6,219 nt of DNA from Candidatus Woesearchaeota archaeon. GTDB taxonomy: Archaea > Nanobdellota > Nanobdellia > Woesearchaeales > WJKV01. Location of the stretch: assembly GCA_019323495.1 (NCBI GenBank), contig JAHWHE010000083.1, positions 1 through 6,219 on the forward strand, read 5' to 3'. Of the stretch, positions 1 to 5,218 are shown one piece after another. The notes under the pieces are model-generated. The model worked only from the letters and a program-made list of their open reading frames with translations. It searched no databases and was not told the origin of the DNA. Position 1 is the stretch's first letter; the number at the start of each line of letters is the position of its first letter. The translations under genes and the position numbers were made by a program.

Positions 1-1
1 A

Positions 2-433
2 TCTGTCCTTAGCAGCAATGTCTGTCAAGAATTTAGGCGGCTGGTCTTCGTTTGTTGCTCCACGCCTGAAAGGTTCTCCAAAAGTCTTAGTTGCAGTTCT
101 CATGAATTTTTGGATTTCTGTTTCGCCCGCAGGAATTTCTTCAACTTCTTCTTCCACCAAAGGCATTTCTTCCATTCCTTCTTCTATCTCCATCATTTCT
201 TGCATCTCTTCCGCAGGAGATTTTTCTTCTACTACAGGAGCCGGTGCTGGAACTTCTGGAGCTGCAATCGTTTCATCAGAATCACAGATTGCGTTGTTGT
301 TTTCATCCAAGCAACATTCTGTCCCAACTAGAATGTAAGGTGCATCACAGACTATTGGTTTTTGAGCTGGTGCGCAGCTCACCAAAAATAGCATCACTGT
401 GATAACAGAAAGCACAACCATTAATTTTCTCAT
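2..433 (-). CDS. Secreted lipoprotein with Cys-rich Ca-loop-like motif, 3' end outside window
   Basis: Partial gene: 144 residues are visible and the frame is still open at the window edge. The N-terminus (MRKLMVVLSV...) is a typical signal peptide with a charged start, a hydrophobic core and lipobox LVSC, placing the probable lipidated cysteine at residue 20. A compact motif follows at residues 40-54, CCLDENNNAICDSDE. Its alternating D/N residues resemble a calcium-binding loop (EF-hand or thrombospondin-3 style), and C29, C40, C41 and C50 could form disulfides. Residues 61-104 are a low-complexity Pro/Ala then Glu/Met-rich linker, probably a flexible acidic spacer from the membrane. The last 40 visible residues are not recognised. 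The ATG is preceded by a strong Shine-Dalgarno, GAGGTGAT, ending 3 nt upstream. The gene starts 80 bp after tpiA and has its own promoter. I infer an extracytoplasmic, membrane-anchored protein. Specific function is unknown. Confidence 0.75.
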   Translation of the reverse strand, partial: MRKLMVVLSVITVMLFLVSCAPAQKPIVCDAPYILVGTECCLDENNNAICDSDETIAAPEVPAPAPVVEEKSPAEEMQEMMEIEEGMEEMPLVEEEVEEIPAGETEIQKFMRTATKTFGEPFRRGATNEDQPPKFLTDIAAKDR

Positions 434-485
434 AATATCACCTCTATTTTTTATAAATAAGATTTAATCAAACAAAATAATACAG

Positions 486-504
486 ATATTTAAACTATTC
501 GGTT
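486..504 (-). promoter_or_regulatory. BRE/TATA promoter of the lipoprotein gene
   Basis: Read on the minus strand this is AACCGAATAGTTTAAATAT, a BRE-like purine-rich block followed by a TATA box (plus positions 486-494). It matches the tfb promoter element at 2868-2886 at 16 of 19 positions. A TATA-to-start distance of about 26 nt would put the transcript start near 464, giving a leader of about 30 nt that contains the Shine-Dalgarno site. Position and spacing are seen in the sequence; promoter activity is inferred. Confidence 0.55.
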
Positions 505-513
505 GAAAAATGT

Positions 514-1170
514 TTAAAATGCAGTCAACAGGTCTTTTAGCACGTCTTGGGGCTTTTCTGAATTCACTATCGCACTAGACACCAAGACGCCGTTTGCGCC
601 AAGTTGGATGGTTTTCTTCACATCATCAAAACTGCTTATTCCCGCACCGACAATCAATCTGTTGCCGAGCTTCTTTACGCTCTTCTTTATCAGGTCAGGC
701 TTCATCAGACTTACACTCTTTTTCCCGCCGATCAATTCAGGAGGCTCGATAGCAATGAAGTCGGGCTTAAATTTTGCAATACTCTCTCCTGTTTTCAGAT
801 CAGGCGCGCAAACCAAGACTGGAAAATCTAGCTTCTTTGCTCTTGCGATTATTTTCTCTACCTGTTTTAAACTCAATTTATTCTCAGAATGATTTATTAT
901 CACTCCTCTAGCTCCTGCTTCTTGCAAGGACTCTAGCAGGATTCCTCCTGTATGCGCTCCAAAAGAAATAGGATCTGCATGCTGGGCAAATACAGGAATA
1001 GATACTTTGCTTGCTATCAATCTGATATCAGCAGGCTGCACAGCAACCACAACATCAATATCAGTGTCGCTGAAAATCTGCGCGGTCTTGTCTATCAACT
1101 TGGCAAGCTTCAATGCTTTTTTTCCTGTGCCGTTCTCGTATGTCTTGAAATTTATTATAAATAAAGGCAT
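514..1170 (-). CDS. tpiA: Triosephosphate isomerase, archaeal type
   Basis: Interconverts dihydroxyacetone phosphate and glyceraldehyde 3-phosphate in cytoplasmic glycolysis/gluconeogenesis. The 218 residues fit the short archaeal form (about 220-230; bacterial enzymes are about 250). The active-site set is present: N7 and K9 in NFKTY, H94 in INHSE, and the catalytic glutamate E142 in IEPPELIG. The phosphate-binding loops are GAGI (175-178) and GANGVLVSSA (191-200). The full barrel is present with no truncation. The ATG at 1170 has an AGGGAGA Shine-Dalgarno a few bases upstream and lies 10 bp after the NYN gene's stop, so the two genes are probably cotranscribed and no separate promoter fits in the gap. 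Downstream, a short T-run after the stop (CATTTTTC on the minus strand) could help termination. I see nothing unusual in the protein. Confidence 0.96.
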   Translation of the reverse strand: MPLFIINFKTYENGTGKKALKLAKLIDKTAQIFSDTDIDVVVAVQPADIRLIASKVSIPVFAQHADPISFGAHTGGILLESLQEAGARGVIINHSENKLSLKQVEKIIARAKKLDFPVLVCAPDLKTGESIAKFKPDFIAIEPPELIGGKKSVSLMKPDLIKKSVKKLGNRLIVGAGISSFDDVKKTIQLGANGVLVSSAIVNSEKPQDVLKDLLTAF

Positions 1171-1180
1171 TTATCTCCCT

Positions 1181-1711
1181 CTATCTCCCCCGCCTTACAG
1201 GAGGTCCATAAGATTTGAGCAGATATTTCTTGCTGCTGTCCAGGTCCACAAAAAGATGCGCAGCATCCTTCAGCTTGCTGCTGCTAGCCCTTCCGAACCC
1301 AATGCACTCCACTCTGCAGCCAAGTGCTTTTGCATGCTCAAGCAGATCTACAAAATCCCCGTCTCCGCTCACAAGAACAATGACATCCAGTTTAGAAGCC
1401 AATCTCATAATGTCCATCGCGATTCCTACGTCCCAGTCTCCTTTTTTCGCACCGCCTATGAACACTTGCAGTTCTTTTGACTTGACTTCGAAACCCGCAG
1501 CGCTCAATGCATCATAAAAGCCTTTTTCACCGACTTCGTCAGCCTTCACAACATAGCAGATTGCCCTGATAAGATTTCTTCCTGAAACAGCAGTCTTCAG
1601 GATTTCCCTGAAATTTGCTTTTGCATTATGCAGATGCTTGGCACTGTAATATAGATTTTGTACATCAACAAAAACACCTATCCTTTGATCCTTGTGTTGT
1701 TGCTCAATCAT
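1181..1711 (-). CDS. NYN-domain (LabA/DUF88-like, PIN-fold) putative ribonuclease
   Basis: 176 residues covering one NYN domain, the PIN-like metal-dependent nuclease fold. The acidic residues expected to hold the metal are present: D16 and N19 in VDVQNLYYS, D92 and D94 in KGDWDVGIAMDI with D100, and D117/D119 in VSGDGDFVDLL. The C-terminus ends in a basic tail (PPVRRGR). No membrane segment or second domain is visible. By family, a single-strand RNA or structured-RNA cleavage role in RNA turnover is likely; the substrate cannot be read from the sequence. Start choice: the frame extends to a GTG at 1720, but that GTG lies inside the GGGTGAT Shine-Dalgarno of the ATG at 1711, so the ATG is preferred. 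It lies between trxB and tpiA on the same strand, 58 bp after trxB and 10 bp before tpiA. Confidence 0.88.
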   Translation of the reverse strand: MIEQQHKDQRIGVFVDVQNLYYSAKHLHNAKANFREILKTAVSGRNLIRAICYVVKADEVGEKGFYDALSAAGFEVKSKELQVFIGGAKKGDWDVGIAMDIMRLASKLDVIVLVSGDGDFVDLLEHAKALGCRVECIGFGRASSSKLKDAAHLFVDLDSSKKYLLKSYGPPVRRGR

Positions 1712-1715
1712 AATT

Positions 1716-1722
1716 ATCACCC
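1716..1722 (-). promoter_or_regulatory. Shine-Dalgarno that sets the NYN gene start
   Basis: GGGTGAT on the minus strand, followed by AATT and the ATG at 1711. The arrangement closely resembles the lipoprotein gene's GAGGTGAT-ATT-ATG. Because the upstream GTG codon (1718-1720) is part of this site, it is unlikely to be the initiation codon. Confidence 0.65.
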
Positions 1723-1747
1723 TTTATTTTTCATTTAGTTTTATTAT

Positions 1748-1758
1748 TTTATATTTTA
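1748..1758 (-). promoter_or_regulatory. Possible TATA box for the NYN-tpiA pair
   Basis: Minus-strand TAAAATATAAA in the very AT-rich 58-bp gap between trxB and the NYN gene. A start about 26 nt downstream (near 1727) would leave a 16-nt leader that includes the GGGTGAT site, a sensible geometry. The whole gap is A-rich on this strand, so a chance match is quite possible, and the pair may simply be read through from trxB. Confidence 0.3.
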
Positions 1759-1769
1759 TTTCTTATTTT

Positions 1770-2702
1770 TTATTTTTTCAATTCTGACAAATATCTTTCA
1801 GCTTCCAGAGCAGCCATGCAGCCGCTTCCAGCAGCAGTGATCGCCTGCTTGTAAATTGGGTCCTGTACATCTCCTGCTGCAAAAACGCCGTCTATATTTG
1901 TTTTAGTATTCTTTGCTAAAATAAACCCATGCTTGTCCATCTTGATCTTTCCTTTGAAAATTTCAGTGTTGGGCACGTGCCCTATCGCCAGGAACATCGC
2001 AGCACTGTTAAGTTTCTGCACCTTTCCTGTCTTAACATTCTTTATCTTAACTCCTGTTACTTTGCTTTCATCTCCAAGCACTTCTTCGACAACACTATCC
2101 CACATTATTTTTATCTTTTTGTTCTTGAAAACCCTTTCCTGCATTATCTTGCTCGCTCTCAATTTGTCTCTTCTATGCACCATTGTCACGTTAATGTCTA
2201 GTTTTGCCATGAAGAGCGCTTCTGTACAAGCACTATCACCTCCTCCTATCATCACTACATCCTTCCCCTTAAAGAAATAAGCATCGCAAGTTGCGCAAGT
2301 TGATACGCCTTTGCCAAAATACTTTTTTTCGCTTTCGAGCCCGAGCATTCTGGCTCTTGCGCCCGCTGCTATAATGACTGATTTGGCATTTATTTTCTTT
2401 TTTCCTGCTACAATCTGGAAAGATCTTTTTTTTGCATCAAAAGAAGCAGCTTTATCATCAACAACTCTTGCTCCGAACTTTTCAGCCTGGACCCTGAACA
2501 ATTCTGTCAGCTTTGGACCATCTATGCCTTCTGGAAAACCTGGAAAATTCTCGACTTTTGTTGTCCATATCAGCTGCCCGCCTTTTTCAGGGCCTGCTAG
2601 AACCAAAGGTTTAAGGTCTGCTCTTGCAGCGTAGATTGCAGCTGTCATGCCTGCACAGCCGCTTCCTAGAATCACTAGCTCTTCAATCTTATCTTTCACC
2701 AT
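1770..2702 (-). CDS. trxB: Thioredoxin reductase, FAD/NADPH-dependent
   Basis: Low-molecular-weight thioredoxin reductase, which passes electrons from NADPH through FAD and a redox disulfide to thioredoxin or a similar carrier. From the ATG at 2702 it has 310 residues, the usual length. In order: FAD-binding GSGCAG (13-18), the redox pair C136/C139 in CATCDAYF, NADP-domain GGGDSA (153-158), HRRDKLRAS (176-184; the HRR...R signature favours NADPH), and the C-terminal FAD motif AAGDV (275-279). Small deviations from the commonest motifs are GSGCAG in place of GSGPAG, and CATCDA in place of CATCDG; neither removes a key residue. An upstream in-frame TTG at 2714 would add four residues, but the ATG has a short GGA-containing site 5-6 nt before it and starts the conserved region better. 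No thioredoxin gene is in the window. The NYN gene follows 58 bp downstream on the same strand. Confidence 0.95.
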   Translation of the reverse strand: MVKDKIEELVILGSGCAGMTAAIYAARADLKPLVLAGPEKGGQLIWTTKVENFPGFPEGIDGPKLTELFRVQAEKFGARVVDDKAASFDAKKRSFQIVAGKKKINAKSVIIAAGARARMLGLESEKKYFGKGVSTCATCDAYFFKGKDVVMIGGGDSACTEALFMAKLDINVTMVHRRDKLRASKIMQERVFKNKKIKIMWDSVVEEVLGDESKVTGVKIKNVKTGKVQKLNSAAMFLAIGHVPNTEIFKGKIKMDKHGFILAKNTKTNIDGVFAAGDVQDPIYKQAITAAGSGCMAALEAERYLSELKK

Positions 2703-2730
2703 CTTTTCCAGCAATACAAACGAATCGTAG

Positions 2731-2738
2731 TATTAAAA
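2731..2738 (-). promoter_or_regulatory. Possible TATA box of trxB
   Basis: Minus-strand TTTTAATA preceded by an A-rich, BRE-like AGCAAAAGA. A start about 26 nt downstream would fall near 2708, giving a very short leader to the ATG at 2702. That fits the weak Shine-Dalgarno at this gene. A competing TTTAAATA lies further upstream (plus 2799-2806) and would give a leader of about 70 nt. The sequence alone does not decide between them. Confidence 0.35.
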
Positions 2739-2825
2739 TCTTTTGCTAAAAGAAATAAAAATATTTCTTAGAAAGAAATTTAAGTTTTTCCCATATTTTA
2801 TTTAAATTCGTGAAACGTGGCTATT

Positions 2826-2852
2826 AGCCTTTAATTAAGCGATTTTAAGGCT
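2826..2852 (+). repeat. Interrupted inverted repeat followed by T-run
   Basis: Arms AGCCTT (2826-2831) and AAGGCT (2847-2852) are perfectly complementary around a 15-nt AT-rich spacer, and the right arm runs into TTTTT ending at 2856. It looks like a weak terminator or operator on the plus strand, about 15 bp upstream of the tfb promoter element. No upstream plus-strand gene needs terminating here, so an operator or chance repeat are the alternatives. Confidence 0.3.
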
Positions 2853-2867
2853 TTTTCACTCAAATTA

Positions 2868-2887
2868 AACCGAAAGGTTTATATATA
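2868..2887 (+). promoter_or_regulatory. Strong BRE/TATA promoter of tfb
   Basis: AACCGAAAGG followed by TTTATATATA is an almost ideal archaeal BRE plus TATA box. The expected transcript start is near 2908, giving a leader of about 90 nt before the tfb ATG, long for an archaeon. The flanks form a perfect 6-bp inverted repeat, TAAACC-GAAA-GGTTTA (2866-2881), which overlaps both elements. Since the gene product itself recognises BRE, self-regulation is conceivable, but that is inference. Confidence 0.7.
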
Positions 2888-2929
2888 TGCTATAACTCAA
2901 ATATATAAATATTATGTAGCTGTAAGCTA

Positions 2930-3016
2930 ATGTCAAAAATCGGGGGTAAATGTTTTTTAGACAAGAACAATTATCTAGAAGTATCAAGGGGGGTTCAATA
3001 TGGAAACCATGGTTAA
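2930..3016 (+). CDS. Possible 28-codon upstream ORF overlapping the tfb start
   Basis: An ATG at 2930 opens a 28-residue frame (MSKIGGKCFLDK...) ending with TAA at 3014-3016. It runs through the tfb Shine-Dalgarno and 17 bases into tfb in a different frame. It has no Shine-Dalgarno of its own. A second TATA-like string at 2901-2910 would place a transcript start close to 2931, so leaderless translation is possible. No similarity to a known peptide is recognised and short chance frames are common. It is listed because its overlap with the tfb start could allow translational coupling or interference. Confidence 0.15.
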   Translation: MSKIGGKCFLDKNNYLEVSRGVQYGNHG

Positions 3017-3926
3017 GAAATGCCCTGAATGTAGTGGCATAAATCTATTCTGGAACAGAGATAAAGGCGAAATAATCTGTAAAGACTGCGGCCTTGTTAT
3101 CGAAGAAAAGATGGTAGATTTTGGCCAGGAATGGCGTGATTTCGAAGACGGAGAAGACGTCAGCGGAAGAAGGACAGGGGCTCCTATGACTTATACTAAA
3201 CATGATCAAGGTCTTGGAACAGAAGTAGGAAGGACAGGCGATCTATACGGCCTGAAAAGCAAGAAAGACAGGGACAAATTCTTCAGGTTAAGGAAATGGC
3301 AGTACAGGATAAGCACTGCTATCGAAAGAAACCTGAAACTAGCTCTCGCAGAGCTGAAAAGAGTAAGCTCTTATCTTAAGCTTCCTAAATCAGTTGAAGA
3401 AGAAGCAGCCAGGGTCTATACTCTTGCTGTCCAGAGAGGTCTGGTAAGAGGCAGAAGCATGGAATCAGTTGTCGCAGGCGCATTGTATGCTGCTTGCAGA
3501 AGGCACGAAGTTCCTAGGACTCTTGACGAACTGAGCGAAGCCAGTGGAATAGAAAGAAAAGAAATCGGCAGAACCTACAGATTCGTGACAAGAGAATTGA
3601 ATGTAAAGATCTTGCCTTCAAATCCAGCAGACTATATCCCAAGATTCGCGAGCTCTCTTGAACTGAGCGCAAAGACTCAGAGCAAGGCAGTGGAAATCCT
3701 GGAAAAAGCGCACAGCGCAGGCTTGACAAGCGGAAGAGGTCCGACAGGAATCGCAGCAGCAGCTCTCTATGTAAGCGCGTTATTGCACGGCGAAAAAAGA
3801 ACCCAGAGAGAAGTTGCAGACGTTGCGAGAGTCACAGAAGTCACGATCCGAAACAGATACAAGGAGCTTCTGGACGCACTGAAGCTTGAAAAGGAGCTTG
3901 AGAGAAGCAAGAAAAAGAAAAGATAA
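3000..3926 (+). CDS. tfb: Transcription initiation factor B (TFB/TFIIB homologue)
   Basis: General archaeal transcription factor that binds TBP-TATA and BRE and recruits RNA polymerase. The 308 residues match the family. Domains in order: N-terminal zinc ribbon with C8, C11, C27 and C30; B-reader/linker region with the conserved block GRRTGAPMTYTKHDQGLGT (56-74); first cyclin repeat about 104-196; second cyclin repeat about 202-290, ending in the BRE-reading helix-turn-helix TQREVADVARVTEVTIRNRY (268-287); and a basic tail. All expected parts are intact, so it should be a working TFB. The ATG at 3000 has a G-run Shine-Dalgarno (AAGGGGGG, 6 nt spacing); an in-frame ATG at 3009 is less well spaced, and a TAG at 2976-2978 blocks any longer form. 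The gene is monocistronic, divergent from trxB and convergent with the methyltransferase-kinase gene, 8 bp away. Whether the genome has other tfb copies cannot be seen here. Confidence 0.97.
   Translation: METMVKKCPECSGINLFWNRDKGEIICKDCGLVIEEKMVDFGQEWRDFEDGEDVSGRRTGAPMTYTKHDQGLGTEVGRTGDLYGLKSKKDRDKFFRLRKWQYRISTAIERNLKLALAELKRVSSYLKLPKSVEEEAARVYTLAVQRGLVRGRSMESVVAGALYAACRRHEVPRTLDELSEASGIERKEIGRTYRFVTRELNVKILPSNPADYIPRFASSLELSAKTQSKAVEILEKAHSAGLTSGRGPTGIAAAALYVSALLHGEKRTQREVADVARVTEVTIRNRYKELLDALKLEKELERSKKKKR
3911..3923 (-). terminator. T-rich terminator for the methyltransferase-kinase gene
   Basis: On the minus strand, TCTTTTCTTTTTC begins about 11 nt after the methyltransferase-kinase stop. 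Archaeal RNA polymerase typically stops at such T-runs without a hairpin. The stretch lies inside the lysine codons at the end of tfb. Confidence 0.45.
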
Positions 3927-3930
3927 TTTA

Positions 3931-3943
3931 CTTTTTATTTTAT
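3931..3943 (+). terminator. T-rich terminator for tfb
   Basis: CTTTTTATTTTAT starts 5 nt after the tfb stop codon and runs into the 3' end of the convergent gene. It has the intrinsic archaeal oligo-T form. No stem-loop is visible. Confidence 0.5.
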
Positions 3944-5116
3944 CTCTTTGTATAATTTTTCTAATGTTTTTTCATTCATATTCCCTTTGTAGACTCTTGC
4001 CTGTCTTCTCATCTTGTCAGGATTGATTGCAAATCCCTTGTTCCTCAGGATAATTAGAAAATTCGTACTCGAGAGGAACTGGGCGAATTGCGTGACATTC
4101 TTCGGGCTTATTGTTTTCCTGCATCTTTCAAAGTCAATCAATTTAGTTCTGTCATTTATTATTATGTGCTTGATTGGATGATGCATCTCTTCTTTATTAA
4201 TCATTAATTTATCCATCACATAGCACTGGCGCAAGACTTCTTTCAATACCTTCTTTATCTGAGGTTTGTCATGCGTTCTCACATAATCAAGGATCATCTG
4301 CCCATGTACGAACTCCATCGCAAAGAAATTGCTGTCTGAAAACAAGAATTTGGGGCCTATCTTGTTTTTGTTCAAGATTTTTAGAGTGTCAACTTCATTT
4401 TTTATCCGGTTAGGTCCTCCAGCTTCTTTCTGGACTTTTATAGCAATCTTTTTCTTCCCCTGTTTCGCTTCGTAAACAATACCTCTCCAACCTGTTGCAA
4501 TCTTCTTGATATTTGTTAATTTCTTCTTTTCCAATTCATGCAATAATTTTGATTTTTTCAGAGAATAGACAAACAATTGCTCAAAATCAAGCTTTTTCAT
4601 GGCCAATTGCTTGTAATCAAATACTCTTCCAGAAATCAAATCGTCAACTTTTTTCTTGTTTGTCAGACTGCTGAACAAGAGAAGCACTATTCCGTCCTTG
4701 TTTAAATGATCAGGCAGCCGCTCAAGAAATCGTTCTATTATCTCCCACCCTTTCTTTCCTCCTGTGATTGCTTTCTTCAGCCAGTCATCAGGCTCTCTCT
4801 CGTCCTCTGGCAAATATGGAGGATTAAAGATTATCGTGTCAAATTTTTCTTTTACATTAGAGAACAGGTCTGATTTTACAACTGTAATTTTCTTCCTGAA
4901 CTTAAGCCTTGATTTGTCTTTGTGCTTCATGTATTTGATCACATGAGGATTTATGTCGACAGCAATCACGCTCTTTACTTTCTTCAGACTGGCTGCTGTA
5001 TCAGATAAAATTCCGCTGCCACACCCTATTTCCAGAACCTTGCCCTTTGCATGTTTCTTCACCTCGTCTGCCAGCAAGAAACTGTCTTCCCCAGGTTCAT
5101 AGATTTGAATTTCCAT
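3935..5116 (-). CDS. HemK2/Mtq2-type protein methyltransferase fused to archaeal Ser/Thr-kinase-like domain
   Basis: A single 393-residue frame with two domains. Residues 1 to about 187 form a class I SAM-dependent methyltransferase of HemK2/Mtq2 type: YEPGEDSF (6-13) at the N-terminus, SAM loop VLEIGCGSGIL (27-37), acidic VDIN (53-56), and catalytic NPPY (98-101), typical of glutamine/adenine N-methylation. Archaeal relatives modify the GGQ glutamine of release factor aRF1. Residues about 195-393 resemble the archaeal predicted protein kinase family COG2112: glycine-rich ATGWRGIVY (207-215), K227 in AIKVQK, E241, hinge MEFVHG (267-272), HHPIKHIIIN (312-321), DFE (328-330) and NVTQ (340-343). 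The usual HRD aspartate is not evident. Start: the frame extends to an ATG at 5143, but a TATA box lies directly before that codon, so transcripts should begin near 5125. The ATG at 5116 follows AAGGAT and begins exactly at family-typical sequence. Kinase activity and methylation target are inferred. Confidence 0.85.
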   Translation of the reverse strand: MEIQIYEPGEDSFLLADEVKKHAKGKVLEIGCGSGILSDTAASLKKVKSVIAVDINPHVIKYMKHKDKSRLKFRKKITVVKSDLFSNVKEKFDTIIFNPPYLPEDEREPDDWLKKAITGGKKGWEIIERFLERLPDHLNKDGIVLLLFSSLTNKKKVDDLISGRVFDYKQLAMKKLDFEQLFVYSLKKSKLLHELEKKKLTNIKKIATGWRGIVYEAKQGKKKIAIKVQKEAGGPNRIKNEVDTLKILNKNKIGPKFLFSDSNFFAMEFVHGQMILDYVRTHDKPQIKKVLKEVLRQCYVMDKLMINKEEMHHPIKHIIINDRTKLIDFERCRKTISPKNVTQFAQFLSSTNFLIILRNKGFAINPDKMRRQARVYKGNMNEKTLEKLYKEIK

Positions 5117-5143
5117 TTTAGAATCCTTCTCCTCCAGAACCAT

Positions 5144-5156
5144 AAAATATATAAAA
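5144..5156. promoter_or_regulatory. AT element possibly serving as TATA box in both directions
   Basis: Plus strand AAAATATATAAAA; minus strand TTTTATATATTTT. On the minus strand it would start transcription near 5125, about 9 nt before the methyltransferase-kinase ATG at 5116. On the plus strand, with the A-rich CATAAAA upstream as a BRE, it would start near 5176, about 43 nt before the phosphoesterase ATG. The gap between the two genes is 102 bp. A weaker ACAATAAATAAA at 5181-5192 is an alternative for the plus gene. Confidence 0.45.
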
Positions 5157-5218
5157 TGTTGTTACATCAGATAAGTAAGAACAATAAATAAAGAGCGATG
5201 AAGAGAAAAGAGGTTTAA

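Larger units (their letters stand above)
2703..2999. other. Divergent intergenic region between trxB and tfb
   Basis: A 297-bp AT-rich non-coding stretch. From left to right it holds trxB promoter candidates (2731-2738 and 2799-2806, minus), an interrupted inverted repeat followed by a T-run (2826-2856), the strong tfb BRE/TATA element (2868-2887), a second TATA-like string ATATATAAAT (2901-2910), a small perfect hairpin TAGCT-GTA-AGCTA (2917-2929), a short possible upstream ORF (2930-3016), and the tfb Shine-Dalgarno G-run (2988-2993). I see no tRNA and no box C/D RNA. Confidence 0.6.

Noticed and set aside
18..338. Plus-strand open frame of 106 codons rich in Ser and Ile
   Set aside because: It is antisense to the lipoprotein gene; its serine/isoleucine richness is the mirror of the Glu-rich linker codons, and it has no Shine-Dalgarno or recognisable domain.
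1007..1480. Plus-strand open frame of 157 codons
   Set aside because: It spans antisense parts of both tpiA and the NYN gene, which have clear motifs on the minus strand; the translation has no domain.
1721..1775. T-rich stretch between trxB and the NYN gene as a terminator
   Set aside because: The T-richness is on the plus strand, whereas both flanking genes run on the minus strand, where it is an A-rich tract and would not act as an oligo-T stop.
3514..3729. Minus-strand open frame of 71 codons inside tfb
   Set aside because: Antisense shadow of the cyclin-repeat coding region; no start signals and no similarity recognised.
5117..5143. N-terminal extension of nine residues for the methyltransferase-kinase (ATG at 5143)
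   Set aside because: A TATA box directly abuts this ATG, so the transcript should start downstream of it; the ATG at 5116 fits the family N-terminus better.
5198..5218. Six-codon mini-ORF (MKRKEV) ending right before the phosphoesterase ATG
   Set aside because: Too short to support, no start signal, and its last codons are just the Shine-Dalgarno region of the real gene.
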